Of a stretch of DNA of 64,000 bases, positions 47,274 to 56,126 are shown piece after piece. Source of the stretch: Aureimonas altamirensis (GTDB lineage: Bacteria > Pseudomonadota > Alphaproteobacteria > Rhizobiales > Rhizobiaceae); assembly GCF_023702225.1 (NCBI RefSeq), contig NZ_JAMQCO010000007.1:124001-188000 (forward strand), in the 5' to 3' direction. The translations under genes and the position numbers were made by a program. The first letter of the stretch is position 1, and every line of letters starts with the position of its first letter. Below the pieces are notes generated by a model that was not told where the DNA came from, ran no database searches, and worked only from the letters and a program-made list of their open reading frames with translations.

Positions 47274-47889
47274 TGCGTACCGCCTTGGCCACCAGATCGG
47301 GCAGCGTCTTGGCGGCCAGCTTGACCTTGAGCGACGAGCAGGCATTGGCCACCGTCTTGTAGCTGATGCTGAGCCCTTCCGCGATCTCGGCGTAGGAGCG
47401 GCCCGCCGCCAGCAGCCCCAGGATCTCGAGTTCGCGGTCGGTCAGCCTGTCGCGGTCGGAACTGCCGGAGGGCCGGTTCAGGAAGGCCACGCGGGCGGCC
47501 ATGTCCGGGGGCAGATAGGGCTTGCCCTGCCGCACCGTATCGAAGGCCTCGCCGATCGTGTCGGGGCTGGCATCCTTCTGCACATAGCCCGTCGCGCCAA
47601 GGTTGAGCGCACGCCGGACGATGACGGGATCGTCATGCATGGAGAAGATCAGGATGGGCGTGCGCCCGTCGCGCGAGCGGAACCGCTTGATGAAGGCGAA
47701 CCCGCCGAACATGTTGGGCCCGAAGGACAGGTCGAGAAGGATCACGTCCGGGTTCAAACGCCTGTAGGCACGGAACCCCTCCAGGGGCGACAACGCGCCG
47801 AACACCTCGCTGGCCCCGTAATCGGTGATGGTCTGTCGGCATCCCTGGAACACGACGGGATGATCGTCGATGACGAGCGCGCGCGTCAT
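47257..47889 (-). CDS. NarL/LuxR-family response regulator (MoxX-like)
   Basis: A 210-aa response regulator. Receiver domain with acidic DD at 8-9, phosphoacceptor Asp53 in VILLDLSFGP and KD at the switch Lys. C-terminal LuxR-type helix-turn-helix LTDRELEILGLLAAGRSYAEIAEGL. It overlaps its kinase gene by four bases. Location and orientation, divergent from mxaF, match the moxX gene of Paracoccus, so control of methanol oxidation genes is the likely job. The paired palindromes upstream of mxaF are candidate targets. Confidence 0.85.
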   Translation of the reverse strand: MTRALVIDDHPVVFQGCRQTITDYGASEVFGALSPLEGFRAYRRLNPDVILLDLSFGPNMFGGFAFIKRFRSRDGRTPILIFSMHDDPVIVRRALNLGATGYVQKDASPDTIGEAFDTVRQGKPYLPPDMAARVAFLNRPSGSSDRDRLTDRELEILGLLAAGRSYAEIAEGLSISYKTVANACSSLKVKLAAKTLPDLVAKAVRITGSA

Positions 47890-49334
47890 GGCCGCGCCCC
47901 CCGCGCCGCGCCGTCGCCGGCCGCGCGGACCGGAATGGCGATCCGGCAGATCGTCTGTCCGCCGCTTACGGCCGGCGCCGTCGCAAAGCCGCCCAGGGCC
48001 TCCACCCGTTCCGCGATACCGATCAATCCGTAACCCTCCCTGTTCGATGCGACGGGCATCGTCCCGTCATTGGCAACCGTCGCCTCCAGCACCGCGTCGC
48101 AGGACGCATCTCCGGGTCGCAGCGCGATCGCCACCTCCACGCGCCCGGCCTTGCCATGCTTCAGCGCATTGAGAACGCTTTCCTGCACGAAGCGATAGAC
48201 GGTCAGGTCCACCACCTCGCCGAAAGTGGCGTCCGCCGTTTCCGTCCGGCACGCGAAATGCGTGTCGGGCGACGACCGGCGAAACGAATCCACCGCGCCC
48301 TCCACCGTGTCGCGAAGGGGCACGCCACCGACCGCCATCGGCCTCAGGCCCGCCAGAAGCCGCCGCGTCGCGGATTGCAGCGTCGCGACTTCGTCTTCCA
48401 GCATGTGCAGCGGCTCTTCCAGCCCTCCGCCGTCCTCGGCGCGTGCAGCCTTGCGCTTCAGCATGGCCACGGCCGCCCGCAGGCTGAAAAGATGCGGCCC
48501 CAACTCGTCATGGAGATCGTTGGCCAGGGCTCGGCGTTCGGCCTCGTGGGCGTCCAGCAGACGGCGAGCCAGATTGCGGTTGAGGCGCTTTTCCTCCGAA
48601 AGGTGGCTCGCAAGATCGTTGAAGCCGCCCGTGACACGGTCGAACTCGGCGAAATCGGCCCGATCCAGCCGCGTATCCAGGGCGCCTTCGCGCAACCGGT
48701 CCAGCGCATCCTCGATGCGGCGCAGCCGCGCGAAGACAAGGCTGACCAGCAGCATCGACAGGAGCGACAGGATCGCCCCGTAGAGGATGGTGACGGGCAG
48801 GATGAAGCTGAAATCCTGCCAGACCTCGGCGATCTCGTCCGCGTCGTTGGCCGACAGCATCAGGGTGGCCGTCGATCCATCGTCAAGCGTCAGATTGAAC
48901 AGGCTGTCGATCGGTTCGATCTCGATCAGCGCGGCGAACCAGCGCGGCGCCTCTTCCCCGTCATCGTCGTCGTCGGCGGCGGCATCCTCGGCCGGCCCTG
49001 CGAGCGGATGCGACAGCGCGGCGCTGACATGGCGCATCTCGCCCAGTTCATCCACCAGCCGGCGATACGCCTCCAGCGTCCCATCCGGGCCGATGGAGGC
49101 GATCCGCGCCTCGGCGAAGCGCTCCGCGATGGCGAACGAGGCGGAAACCTCGGCACGCGTTGCAAGCCGCGCATTGACCACCATGCCGAAGGCCAGCAAC
49201 AGCCACAGCGCGGCGCTCAGCCCCACGACGCCAAGCATGATGCGGCTGCGCAATTGCGGCAGGCGCCGCCCGGCGGCGTGCGATCCGGACAAGGCGAGCG
49301 ACAGGCTCAGGCCACGTCCTTCCCGAACGGTCAT
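47886..49334 (-). CDS. Sensor histidine kinase (MoxY-like) with acidic periplasmic patch
   Basis: NarX/UhpB-type kinase (HisKA_3), 482 aa. Helix 1 ~33-55, periplasmic domain ~56-175, helix 2 ~176-200, HAMP ~203-255, phosphoacceptor His275 in NDLHDELGPHLFSL, ATPase domain with GYGLIGIAERVEALGG. The periplasmic domain contains D117-AAA-DDDDD-G-EE (121-128), a strongly acidic stretch that could bind a metal ion. It sits between the lipoprotein and regulator genes with four-base overlaps on both sides, the moxZYX order. Signal sensed is unknown; formaldehyde, methanol, Ca or lanthanide are hypotheses. Confidence 0.85.
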   Translation of the reverse strand: MTVREGRGLSLSLALSGSHAAGRRLPQLRSRIMLGVVGLSAALWLLLAFGMVVNARLATRAEVSASFAIAERFAEARIASIGPDGTLEAYRRLVDELGEMRHVSAALSHPLAGPAEDAAADDDDDGEEAPRWFAALIEIEPIDSLFNLTLDDGSTATLMLSANDADEIAEVWQDFSFILPVTILYGAILSLLSMLLVSLVFARLRRIEDALDRLREGALDTRLDRADFAEFDRVTGGFNDLASHLSEEKRLNRNLARRLLDAHEAERRALANDLHDELGPHLFSLRAAVAMLKRKAARAEDGGGLEEPLHMLEDEVATLQSATRRLLAGLRPMAVGGVPLRDTVEGAVDSFRRSSPDTHFACRTETADATFGEVVDLTVYRFVQESVLNALKHGKAGRVEVAIALRPGDASCDAVLEATVANDGTMPVASNREGYGLIGIAERVEALGGFATAPAVSGGQTICRIAIPVRAAGDGAARGARP

Positions 49335-49819
49335 TGCGCTCTCCCGCCGGGCCCGGTGCGATGCAGCTCCGCGACGGCGGAGCCATGATCCAGGCCCTGC
49401 CGCCTCAGGTTCAGGTAATGATGAAGGAGAGTGCCGAAGGACAGGCGTCCGTCACCGGCCGCCTCTGCCAGGAAATCGTTCAGCAGTTCGTCCATGCCGT
49501 GCACCTCTCCCATGGCCTGCAGGGTGTCCTGCGCCTGGACGAGGCGATTTGCGATCATGCGCGGAGATTCGGTAAAGCGGCGCGCCGCGTGGTCCAAAAG
49601 CGCGTCGTAATCGCGGGCGCGGGCATCCTTTGGGCCCACTTCTCGGCCGGCCTCCAGCATGGCGAGCCACTCGCCGGCGGGCCGGTCGACGCCATAGGCT
49701 TGCCAATGGGCCTCTGTCTGCCGTTGCACAGGGACCGTTTCCGCCACCGGTGGCTCGTCACAGGCGGCGAGCCCGCCCGATATTAGTGCCAGCATGGCGC
49801 AGGAGACGCCATGGCTCAT
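49331..49819 (-). CDS. Putative lipoprotein in the MoxZ position
   Basis: A 162-aa protein with a lipoprotein signal: MSHGVSCAMLALISGGLAAC, lipobox LAAC with Cys20. The mature part is helical and charged (ARDYDALLDHAARRF, RLVQAQDTLQAMGEVHG, FGTLLHHYLNLRRQGLDHG). ATG 49819 has GGAG seven bases upstream. It overlaps the kinase gene by four bases (ATGA), so it is likely its partner, possibly a periplasmic accessory of signal sensing. In Paracoccus a small gene, moxZ, precedes moxYX; I cannot confirm homology. Confidence 0.65.
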   Translation of the reverse strand: MSHGVSCAMLALISGGLAACDEPPVAETVPVQRQTEAHWQAYGVDRPAGEWLAMLEAGREVGPKDARARDYDALLDHAARRFTESPRMIANRLVQAQDTLQAMGEVHGMDELLNDFLAEAAGDGRLSFGTLLHHYLNLRRQGLDHGSAVAELHRTGPGGRAQ

Positions 49820-49936
49820 CCGCACACTCCGTACTTGGGTGCCCACCCATCGCCGGGCGTTTGCCGAGACCAGCTTAAGCGCCGCACGCGAGGCGGGTAA
49901 AGCCTTCCTACCGGATCGGCGTGCCTTCCCGCCATG

Positions 49937-49954
49937 ATCGGGAATATTTCCCGG
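49937..49954. promoter_or_regulatory. Palindrome 1 upstream of mxaF
   Basis: ATCGGGAATATTTCCCGG. The core GGGAATATTTCCC (49940-49952) is a near-perfect dyad, 227-239 bases upstream of the mxaF start. A near-copy lies about 35 bases further downstream. Probable binding site for a dimeric regulator such as the adjacent MoxX-like protein; the regulator is inference. Confidence 0.65.
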
Positions 49955-49971
49955 AGACTTCGTCCAACACC

Positions 49972-49990
49972 ATCGGGAAGTATTTCCCGG
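49972..49990. promoter_or_regulatory. Palindrome 2 upstream of mxaF
   Basis: ATCGGGAAGTATTTCCCGG, a copy of the 49937 site with one extra base in the spacer. The centres are about 35 bases apart, roughly three and a third helical turns. A tandem pair in this position suggests cooperative activator binding. Confidence 0.65.
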
Positions 49991-50178
49991 TTCCTCTGCA
50001 CAAATAGCCTAGAGACGTTCCACAATGCCTGTGTAACTCTTTTCTCCAACAGCACGTCCCCGGAGCATCGCGGCAAGTGCCTCGACACGACAAAACATCC
50101 GGAAAGGGCGGCACTTGGGGATCGTCCCAAGGAACGACTTGGTGGGCCTTGGCAACACGAAGTTGATGGGGAGGCACA

Positions 50179-52125
50179 ATGAACAGACTCTGGGCTTCGG
50201 CGTCAGGCGCCGCGCTTTCATGCGCATTGTTAATTGGGGCTCAGGGCGGCGCGCAGGCCAACGACGCGTTGGTCGAGCTTGCGAAGAGCCCTGAAAACTG
50301 GGTCATGACCGGGCGCGACTACAACGCGCAGAATTTCTCTCCCAGCACGCAGATCACCAAGGAGAACGTCGGCGAGCTGCGGCCCGCATGGTCCTTCTCC
50401 ACCGGCGTGCTGCACGGCCACGAGGGAACGCCGCTCGTGGTGGACGGCAAGATGTTCGTGCACACGCCCTTCCCCAACACGACGTTTGCGCTCGACCTCG
50501 ACGAGCCGGGCAAGATCCTGTGGCAGAACAAGCCCCGACAGGATCCGACGGCCCGCGCCGTCGCCTGCTGCGACGTCGTCAATCGCGGCCTTGCCTACTG
50601 GCCCGGCGATGGCGACGTCGACCCGCTGATCTTCCGCACCCAGCTCGACGGGCGCATCGTGGCGATGGATGCCGCGACGGGCGAGACCCGGTGGGAAATG
50701 GAAAATTCCGACATTCGCGTTGGCTCCACCCTCACCATCGCGCCTTACGTCATCAAGGATACCGTGCTGGTCGGATCGTCCGGCGCGGAACTGGGCGTTC
50801 GCGGCTATGTCACCAGCTACGACGTCAAGACGGGCGAACAGCTATGGCGCGCCTATGCCACCGGTCCCGATGAGGAGGTGCTGCTGGCGGCCGACTTCAA
50901 CGACGCCAACCCGCATTACGGCCAGACGGGCCTCGGCACCCGCACCTGGGAGGGCGACGCCTGGAAGATCGGCGGCGGCACCAATTGGGGCTGGTATGCC
51001 TACGATCCGGAAGAGGACCTGTTCTACTACGGCTCCGGCAACCCCGCGCCGTGGAACGAGACGATGCGGCCGGGCGACAACAAGTGGACCATGGCCATCT
51101 GGGGCCGCGACGCCGACACGGGCGAGGCGCGCTTCGCCTACCAGAAGACACCGCATGACGAATGGGACTATGCCGGCGTCAACGTGATGATGCTGTCGGA
51201 GCAGGAAGACAAGGAAGGCCAGACGCGCAAGCTTTTGACCCACCCGGACCGGAACGGCATCGTCTATACTCTGGACCGCACCAATGGCGACCTGATCTCG
51301 GCCGACAAGATCGACGATACGGTCAACTGGGTGACGCAGGTGGACCTGGAGACGGGCATTCCCCAGCGCGACCCCGAATTCGGCACCCGCATGGACCATC
51401 AGGCCCGCGACATCTGCCCCTCGGCCATGGGCTACCATAACCAGGGCCACGATTCGTACGACCCGGAGCGCAAGCTCTTCTACATGGGCATCAACCACAT
51501 CTGCATGGACTGGGAGCCGTTCATGCTGCCCTACCGCGCCGGCCAGTTCTTCGTCGGGGCGACGCTGAGCATGTATCCGGGGCCCAAGGGCGACCGCCAG
51601 AACGGCCTCGGCCTCGGGCAGGTGAAGGCCTATGACGCCATCACCGGCGACTTCAAATGGGAGGTGATGGAGCGCTTCGCGGCCTGGGGCGGAACGCTGG
51701 CGACGGCCGGCGGCGTCATGTTCTACGGCACGCTGGACGGCTTCATCAAGGCACGCGATTCCGACACGGGCGACCTCCTGTGGAAGTTCAAGATGCCTTC
51801 GGGCGCCATCGGCCACCCGATGACCTACGAGCATGACGGCATCCAGTACGTCGCCATCTATTACGGCGTCGGCGGCTGGCCGGGCGTCGGCCTCGTCTTC
51901 GACCTGAACGACCCGACGGCCGGCCTCGGCTCGGTCGGCGCCTTCCGCCAGTTGCAGAACTACACGCAAATGGGCGGTGGCATCATGGTCTTCTCGCTGG
52001 ATGGCGAAGGCCCCTACAGCGACCTCGAGAAGGGCGAATACCAGCCCCGCATCAACGAGCCGCCCGCTCCAGTGGGCCGGGACGCCTCGCTGCAGGGCGA
52101 CGCTCCCGGACGGACGGTCAACTGA
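50179..52125 (+). CDS. mxaF: Calcium-type methanol dehydrogenase large subunit
   Basis: PQQ methanol dehydrogenase alpha subunit, 648 aa, periplasmic; oxidises methanol to formaldehyde and passes electrons to cytochrome cL. Signal peptide 1-27; mature start [10 protein letters not shown]. Adjacent Cys130-Cys131 (mature 103-104) form the known vicinal disulfide. Catalytic Asp330 (mature 303) is in [10 protein letters not shown]; Ala332, two residues on, is the calcium-enzyme state, whereas lanthanide XoxF enzymes have Asp there. It heads a full mxa operon with mxaI, again indicating the MxaFI type. GGGGAGGCACA precedes the ATG. Confidence 0.97.
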   Translation: MNRLWASASGAALSCALLIGAQGGAQANDALVELAKSPENWVMTGRDYNAQNFSPSTQITKENVGELRPAWSFSTGVLHGHEGTPLVVDGKMFVHTPFPNTTFALDLDEPGKILWQNKPRQDPTARAVACCDVVNRGLAYWPGDGDVDPLIFRTQLDGRIVAMDAATGETRWEMENSDIRVGSTLTIAPYVIKDTVLVGSSGAELGVRGYVTSYDVKTGEQLWRAYATGPDEEVLLAADFNDANPHYGQTGLGTRTWEGDAWKIGGGTNWGWYAYDPEEDLFYYGSGNPAPWNETMRPGDNKWTMAIWGRDADTGEARFAYQKTPHDEWDYAGVNVMMLSEQEDKEGQTRKLLTHPDRNGIVYTLDRTNGDLISADKIDDTVNWVTQVDLETGIPQRDPEFGTRMDHQARDICPSAMGYHNQGHDSYDPERKLFYMGINHICMDWEPFMLPYRAGQFFVGATLSMYPGPKGDRQNGLGLGQVKAYDAITGDFKWEVMERFAAWGGTLATAGGVMFYGTLDGFIKARDSDTGDLLWKFKMPSGAIGHPMTYEHDGIQYVAIYYGVGGWPGVGLVFDLNDPTAGLGSVGAFRQLQNYTQMGGGIMVFSLDGEGPYSDLEKGEYQPRINEPPAPVGRDASLQGDAPGRTVN

Positions 52126-52137
52126 ACAGGCTTGGTT

Positions 52138-52163
52138 CGGAATGCCGTCACCCCGGCATTCCG
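52138..52163 (+). terminator. Intercistronic hairpin between mxaF and mxaJ
   Basis: CGGAATGCC (52138-52146) and GGCATTCCG (52155-52163), a perfect 9-bp stem with an 8-base loop, lie 12 bases after the mxaF stop and 15 bases before mxaJ. No T-run follows. It probably protects the abundant mxaF message or reduces read-through. Confidence 0.6.
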
Positions 52164-52178
52164 CCCACCGATCGAAGG

Positions 52179-53087
52179 ATGAAAGTCATGTTCGCAAAGC
52201 TTTCCATGACCGCAGCCGTGCTGGCGCTCGCCGTCTCAGCCGGCCCGGCCCGCGCCGAGGCCGTCGGCGTCATACCGCAGGTCCACGAGCCGACCGCCGA
52301 AGAGCGGGGCCCCAGCCCGACCTCGATGAGCGACAGGTTGATGGTGTGTGCCTCCGGCAAGGACGCCCCCTACTCGACCGCGGCGAAGGACGGCTTCGAG
52401 AACCGGATCGCCGAGGCCCTGGCGCAGGCGATGGGCCGCGAGGCCGAGTTCGTCTTTTCGGAGCGCGCATCGATCTACAATGTGCGTGATCTGCTGGATC
52501 CGAAGAAATGCGACGTCGTCTTCGGCATCGATCCGGGCGATCCGCGCGTACAGACTTCGGAGCCCTATTTCCGGACGGCCTACGCCTTCGTAAGCCGGGC
52601 GGATTCCGGCTTCGACGGCCATCGCTGGCAGGATGCGGGCCGCGACGGGCTGACGCGCTTCGCGACGCGCATCCACTCACCGGCGCAGACCATGCTGAAA
52701 TATGCCGGCAAGTACGAGGACAACCTCGCCTATCTCTACGGACTGGTGAACTTCAAGTCCAACCGCAACGCCTTCACCGAGGTCGCAGCCGACAGGCTGG
52801 CGAGCGAGGTGCGCAACGGCGAGGCCGATCTGGCCATCGCCTTCGCCCCCGATGTCGCCCGGTATGTCGAGGCGTCGGACGGGGAATTGAAGCTGACCCT
52901 GATCGAGAACAGCCTGGAGCGGCAGGATGGCGTGACCATCCCTCTGCAATACGGCCAGACCGTCGGCGTGCGGAAGGGCGACGACGCCCTCTTGAAGGAG
53001 GTCAACGACGGCCTCGCCAAGGCGCAGGACCGGATCCGCTCGATCCTCGAGGAAGAAGGCATACCGCTGTTGCCGCTGTCCAGCTAA
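52179..53087 (+). CDS. mxaJ: Methanol oxidation protein MxaJ (periplasmic binding-type)
   Basis: A 302-aa periplasmic protein with the SBP family-3 fold: signal peptide ending GPARA, then [30 protein letters not shown] and [16 protein letters not shown]. MxaJ is required for assembly of active methanol dehydrogenase, possibly as a chaperone for the alpha and beta subunits. Position between mxaF and mxaG is standard. Confidence 0.92.
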   Translation: MKVMFAKLSMTAAVLALAVSAGPARAEAVGVIPQVHEPTAEERGPSPTSMSDRLMVCASGKDAPYSTAAKDGFENRIAEALAQAMGREAEFVFSERASIYNVRDLLDPKKCDVVFGIDPGDPRVQTSEPYFRTAYAFVSRADSGFDGHRWQDAGRDGLTRFATRIHSPAQTMLKYAGKYEDNLAYLYGLVNFKSNRNAFTEVAADRLASEVRNGEADLAIAFAPDVARYVEASDGELKLTLIENSLERQDGVTIPLQYGQTVGVRKGDDALLKEVNDGLAKAQDRIRSILEEEGIPLLPLSS

Positions 53088-53113
53088 GGGCGGCCGCTGT
53101 CCTTGTGAAGTTG

Positions 53114-53141
53114 CCGGAGCCTCCGTTCGAAAAGGCTCCGG
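53114..53141 (+). terminator. Intercistronic hairpin between mxaJ and mxaG
   Basis: CCGGAGCC (53114-53121) and GGCTCCGG (53134-53141) form an 8-bp stem with a 12-base loop within the 95-base gap. There is no T-run. Likely an mRNA-stability element rather than a full terminator. Confidence 0.5.
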
Positions 53142-53182
53142 TTCCCGGTGGGCAATTTCGGGTTCACAGGAACGACAGGCTC

Positions 53183-53701
53183 ATGACGCTCAAGACGATC
53201 TTTCTTGCCGGCGGCGCCGCACTGGCCCTCACCTTCGCGGCGGCGGCACAGATGCAGTTCAGCCATACGGTCGAGGGTACGCCCCTCGACCTCTCCTTCG
53301 CCCCCGAGGAAGGGCGCGACACGGAGGCCGTGAAGGCCTTCCTGCAGACCGGCGTCAACCAGTACAACGAGCAGCCGGACGCGTTGAAGGAGGGGGAGGA
53401 ACTCTACCTTACCGCCTGCTCCGGCTGCCATGGCCATACGGCGGAGGGCAAGCTCGGGCCGGGGCTGAACGACTCCTACTGGACCTACCCGAAGAACGAG
53501 ACCGACAAGGGTCTGTTCGAAACCATCTACGGCGGCGCGCAGGGGATGATGGGCCCGCAATACGGCCATCTCAACCTCGACGAGATGCTGAAGGTGATGG
53601 CCTGGACCCGGCACCTCTTCACCGGGGATCCGAGCGAGGCCGTGTGGCTGACGCGCGAGCAGCGCCAGTCCTTCAAGCCCTACGGAAGCGAAGGCGGTTG
53701 A
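53183..53701 (+). CDS. mxaG: Cytochrome cL, electron acceptor of methanol dehydrogenase
   Basis: A 172-aa periplasmic c-type cytochrome with a single haem site Cys79-Ser-Gly-Cys82-His83 in [22 protein letters not shown] and Met122/123 as likely axial ligand ([10 protein letters not shown]). The signal peptide ends near residue 23. [21 protein letters not shown] is typical of MxaG. It accepts electrons from MxaFI. ATG 53183 gives the signal peptide. Confidence 0.95.
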   Translation: MTLKTIFLAGGAALALTFAAAAQMQFSHTVEGTPLDLSFAPEEGRDTEAVKAFLQTGVNQYNEQPDALKEGEELYLTACSGCHGHTAEGKLGPGLNDSYWTYPKNETDKGLFETIYGGAQGMMGPQYGHLNLDEMLKVMAWTRHLFTGDPSEAVWLTREQRQSFKPYGSEGG

Positions 53702-53732
53702 ACCGCTGAAATCAGAACGGGAGGATACCGAC

Positions 53733-54077
53733 ATGCATGGAACGACACGCACGCTGGCCCTGGCCATGGCGGCCGCGATCGGCCTTGGCGCCGCCCCGGT
53801 GCTGGCCTATGACGGCACCAACTGCAAGGAGCCCGGCAATTGCTGGGAGCCGAAGCCCGGTTATCCGGAAAGGGTCGAGGGTTCGGAATACGATCCGCAG
53901 CACGATCCGGCGGAACTGAACAAGCAGATGGAATCCATCGCCGCCATGGAAGAGCGCAACGCCAAGCGCCTCCAGCATTTCAAGGATACGGGCGAATTCG
54001 TCTTCGACGTCAACCGCATCGAGGAGGCGTCCGCGGAAGGCGCATCCCCGACGCCGGAGGGCGGCACGGCCAACTGA
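53733..54077 (+). CDS. mxaI: Methanol dehydrogenase small (beta) subunit
   Basis: A 114-aa precursor. Signal peptide 1-25; mature start YDGTNCKEPGNCWEPKPGYP, with Cys31 and Cys37 (mature Cys6 and Cys12) forming the known disulfide. The remaining part, through EYDPQHDPAELNKQ and a Lys/Glu-rich helix, matches MxaI. It has no homologue in lanthanide-only XoxF systems, so it fixes the type of this enzyme. Confidence 0.96.
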   Translation: MHGTTRTLALAMAAAIGLGAAPVLAYDGTNCKEPGNCWEPKPGYPERVEGSEYDPQHDPAELNKQMESIAAMEERNAKRLQHFKDTGEFVFDVNRIEEASAEGASPTPEGGTAN

Positions 54078-54091
54078 GCCGTCGTCCGGCA

Positions 54092-54148
54092 GGGCGCCGC
54101 GCGGCGCGCGTTCGGGGCAGCACGGCCCGGACGCCCGGCGCGGCGCCC
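54092..54148 (+). terminator. Terminator-like hairpin between mxaI and mxaR
   Basis: GGGCGCCGCGC (54092-54102) and GCGCGGCGCCC (54138-54148) are a perfect 11-bp GC stem around a 35-base loop, followed by TTGTTTCC. It is the only point in the operon where a stable stem is followed by a T-rich stretch, and it separates the abundant structural subunits from the assembly genes. Confidence 0.65.
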
Positions 54149-54192
54149 TTGTTTCCAGACTTTGTATCCATGCGATTTCGAACGGTCGGGAC

Positions 54193-55230
54193 ATGCAGAT
54201 TGCGATGAGGCCGGATGCGACGACGCCACTCGCCATCCGGGACGAAGCCATGGAATTCGAGCGGGCGCTTGCGAGCGTCGTCATCGGGCAGGACGCCGCG
54301 ATTCGCATGATGACGATCGCCATACTGGCGCGCGGACATGTCCTGCTGGAAGGCGATGTCGGTGTCGGCAAGACGACGTTGCTGCGCGCCGTCGCCCGCG
54401 CGCTCGGCGGGCCGTACCAGCGCATCGAGGGCACGATAGACCTGATGCCGGGCGACATGCTCTACAGCGCCTTCGTGGGCGAGGACGGCCGCCCCCGCAT
54501 GGAGCCCGGGCCGCTGCTGGCGCGGGGGGAAGACCTTGCCGTCTTCTTCTTCAACGAGATCAACCGCGCGCGCCCGCAGGTCCATTCGCTGCTGCTGCGC
54601 CTGATGGCCGAGCGCAGCACCACCGCTTTCCAGCGCGAGTTCGCCTTCCCCCATTTGCAGGTCTTCGCCGACCGCAACAAGGTGGAGCGCGACGAGACGT
54701 TTGAACTGCCTGCCGCCGCGCGCGACCGCTTCTTCATGGAGATTCCCGTGGAAGCGCCGGAAGAGCGCGGGCTGCGCCGCGCCCTCGCCTTCGACACGCG
54801 CTACCACGACGCCGACGCCCTGATCGCCGAGATACAGCCCGGCATCCTGCCCTATCGGGAGCTCAACCGGCGGGCCGACACGATCCAGGCCCATGTGCGC
54901 AGCAGCCGCGCCGTCGAGGATTACGTCGTCTCGCTGTGGGATGCCGTCCGGCATCCGGCGCGGCACGGGCTGGCGCTGCCGGGCGTCGACATGGAGCGGC
55001 TGGTGGACGGAGGCGTCAGCCCGCGCGGCGTTTCGGCGCTGGTGCGGGCCGCACGCGTCCACGCCTTCCTGGAGGGACGGGACGCTCTCGTGCCGGAAGA
55101 CGTCCGCGCCGTGTTCCCTTGCGTGATGGGCCACCGCATCTTCCTGGCGCCGATGTACGAAATACGCCGGGACGCGATCGTGCCGGCGCTCATCGACGCG
55201 CTGTTCGGCCAGGTGGCCGCCCCCGCATGA
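54193..55230 (+). CDS. mxaR: MoxR-family AAA+ ATPase MxaR
   Basis: A 345-aa AAA+ chaperone of the MoxR family. Walker A GDVGVGKT (54-61), Walker B region VFFFNEINRARPQVH, sensor 1 VFADRNK, then DRFFMEIPVE and the C-terminal lid. It works with the MIDAS-domain proteins MxaS, MxaC and MxaL in maturation of methanol dehydrogenase (calcium insertion or activation). Overlaps mxaS (ATGA). Confidence 0.94.
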   Translation: MQIAMRPDATTPLAIRDEAMEFERALASVVIGQDAAIRMMTIAILARGHVLLEGDVGVGKTTLLRAVARALGGPYQRIEGTIDLMPGDMLYSAFVGEDGRPRMEPGPLLARGEDLAVFFFNEINRARPQVHSLLLRLMAERSTTAFQREFAFPHLQVFADRNKVERDETFELPAAARDRFFMEIPVEAPEERGLRRALAFDTRYHDADALIAEIQPGILPYRELNRRADTIQAHVRSSRAVEDYVVSLWDAVRHPARHGLALPGVDMERLVDGGVSPRGVSALVRAARVHAFLEGRDALVPEDVRAVFPCVMGHRIFLAPMYEIRRDAIVPALIDALFGQVAAPA

Positions 55231-56126
55231 GCGACTCCGGCCGGGTTTCCGAAAGCCTCCTGCCGGACGGGGTCGAGCGTTTCGCACAGCTTGCCTACCG
55301 CCTGCGGCTTCCGGCGCGCGGACTTCGCCCGGGCGGGCATCGCGGCCGACAGCCGGGCGCGCAGGGTCTTTTCGATATCCATGTACCCCTGACTGAGCGG
55401 CCCGATCCGCGCCGCCTCGACCTTCGCGCCTCGCTGCGCGACCCGTTCGGAACACTTCTCGTGCGCCGCTACCGCATGCCGGCCGAAACCGATGTCCATG
55501 TGATCGTCGACAGTTCCGCTTCCATGGCTGCCATCGGCCGCGTCGAGCGGTGGCAGGTGGCCACCCATCTGGCGGCCGGCCTTGCCCATATGGCGCGGCG
55601 CGCCGGCGACCGCGTCTCCCTGACGGCCGGCAGCGACGGCGCGCCGCTGCACCTTGCACCCAACCGGCGGCGTTCCATCGCCGGGGAGGTTCTCGGAGCG
55701 CTCTCCGCGATGGCGCCTGCAGGCCATCGGCTGGACGGGCTTCTGGCGGGCATGGCGGCGCTGCCCACACGGCCGGGCATCGCCTTCCTGATTTCCGACT
55801 TCGCCTTCCCGCCGGCCATCACGGACCGACTGGTTGGCGCGCTCTCGCGGCACGACCTGCGGCCATTCGTGCTGGCCGACAGCCTTCTCGACGCACCGCC
55901 GGCACGCGTCGGGCTGGCGCAACTGCGCGATGCGGAAACCGGCCGGCGCACGACCGTGCTCATGCGCCCCGCGCTGGCCGCGCGGTGGCGCCGGGCGGCC
56001 GAGGAGCATGCGCGCGGCCTCGAGCGGGTGTTCGCCGCGCACGGCGTCTCGCCCATCATCGTCTCCGATCAGATCGACGTGGACCGCCTGCTCGAAGCCT
56101 TGCTGGCCGAAGGGCCCACGCCATGA
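55227..56126 (+). CDS. mxaS: MxaS, DUF58/MIDAS-domain protein
   Basis: A 299-aa DUF58 protein. The MIDAS metal motif DSSAS starts at Asp95 within DVHVIVDSSASMAAIG. It lacks a membrane segment. Partner of MxaR in the usual MoxR-DUF58 pairing; thought to assist methanol dehydrogenase assembly. Four-base overlaps on both sides indicate tight translational coupling of mxaR-S-A-C. Confidence 0.9.
   Translation: MSDSGRVSESLLPDGVERFAQLAYRLRLPARGLRPGGHRGRQPGAQGLFDIHVPLTERPDPRRLDLRASLRDPFGTLLVRRYRMPAETDVHVIVDSSASMAAIGRVERWQVATHLAAGLAHMARRAGDRVSLTAGSDGAPLHLAPNRRRSIAGEVLGALSAMAPAGHRLDGLLAGMAALPTRPGIAFLISDFAFPPAITDRLVGALSRHDLRPFVLADSLLDAPPARVGLAQLRDAETGRRTTVLMRPALAARWRRAAEEHARGLERVFAAHGVSPIIVSDQIDVDRLLEALLAEGPTP

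Larger units (their letters stand above)
49820..50178. promoter_or_regulatory. Divergent promoter region of the lipoprotein and mxaF genes
   Basis: This 359-base stretch has no convincing coding sequence. It contains the two palindromes listed separately and must hold the strong mxaF promoter and the mxaF leader, which ends GGGGAGGCACA just before the ATG. Short A/T-rich runs occur near 50003-50013 (CACAAATAGCC), but I cannot assign -35/-10 boxes with confidence. Confidence 0.6.

Noticed and set aside
50179-52125. Lanthanide-dependent XoxF
   Set aside because: Ala332 two residues after the catalytic Asp, and the presence of mxaI, mxaACKL and mxaD, fit the calcium enzyme.
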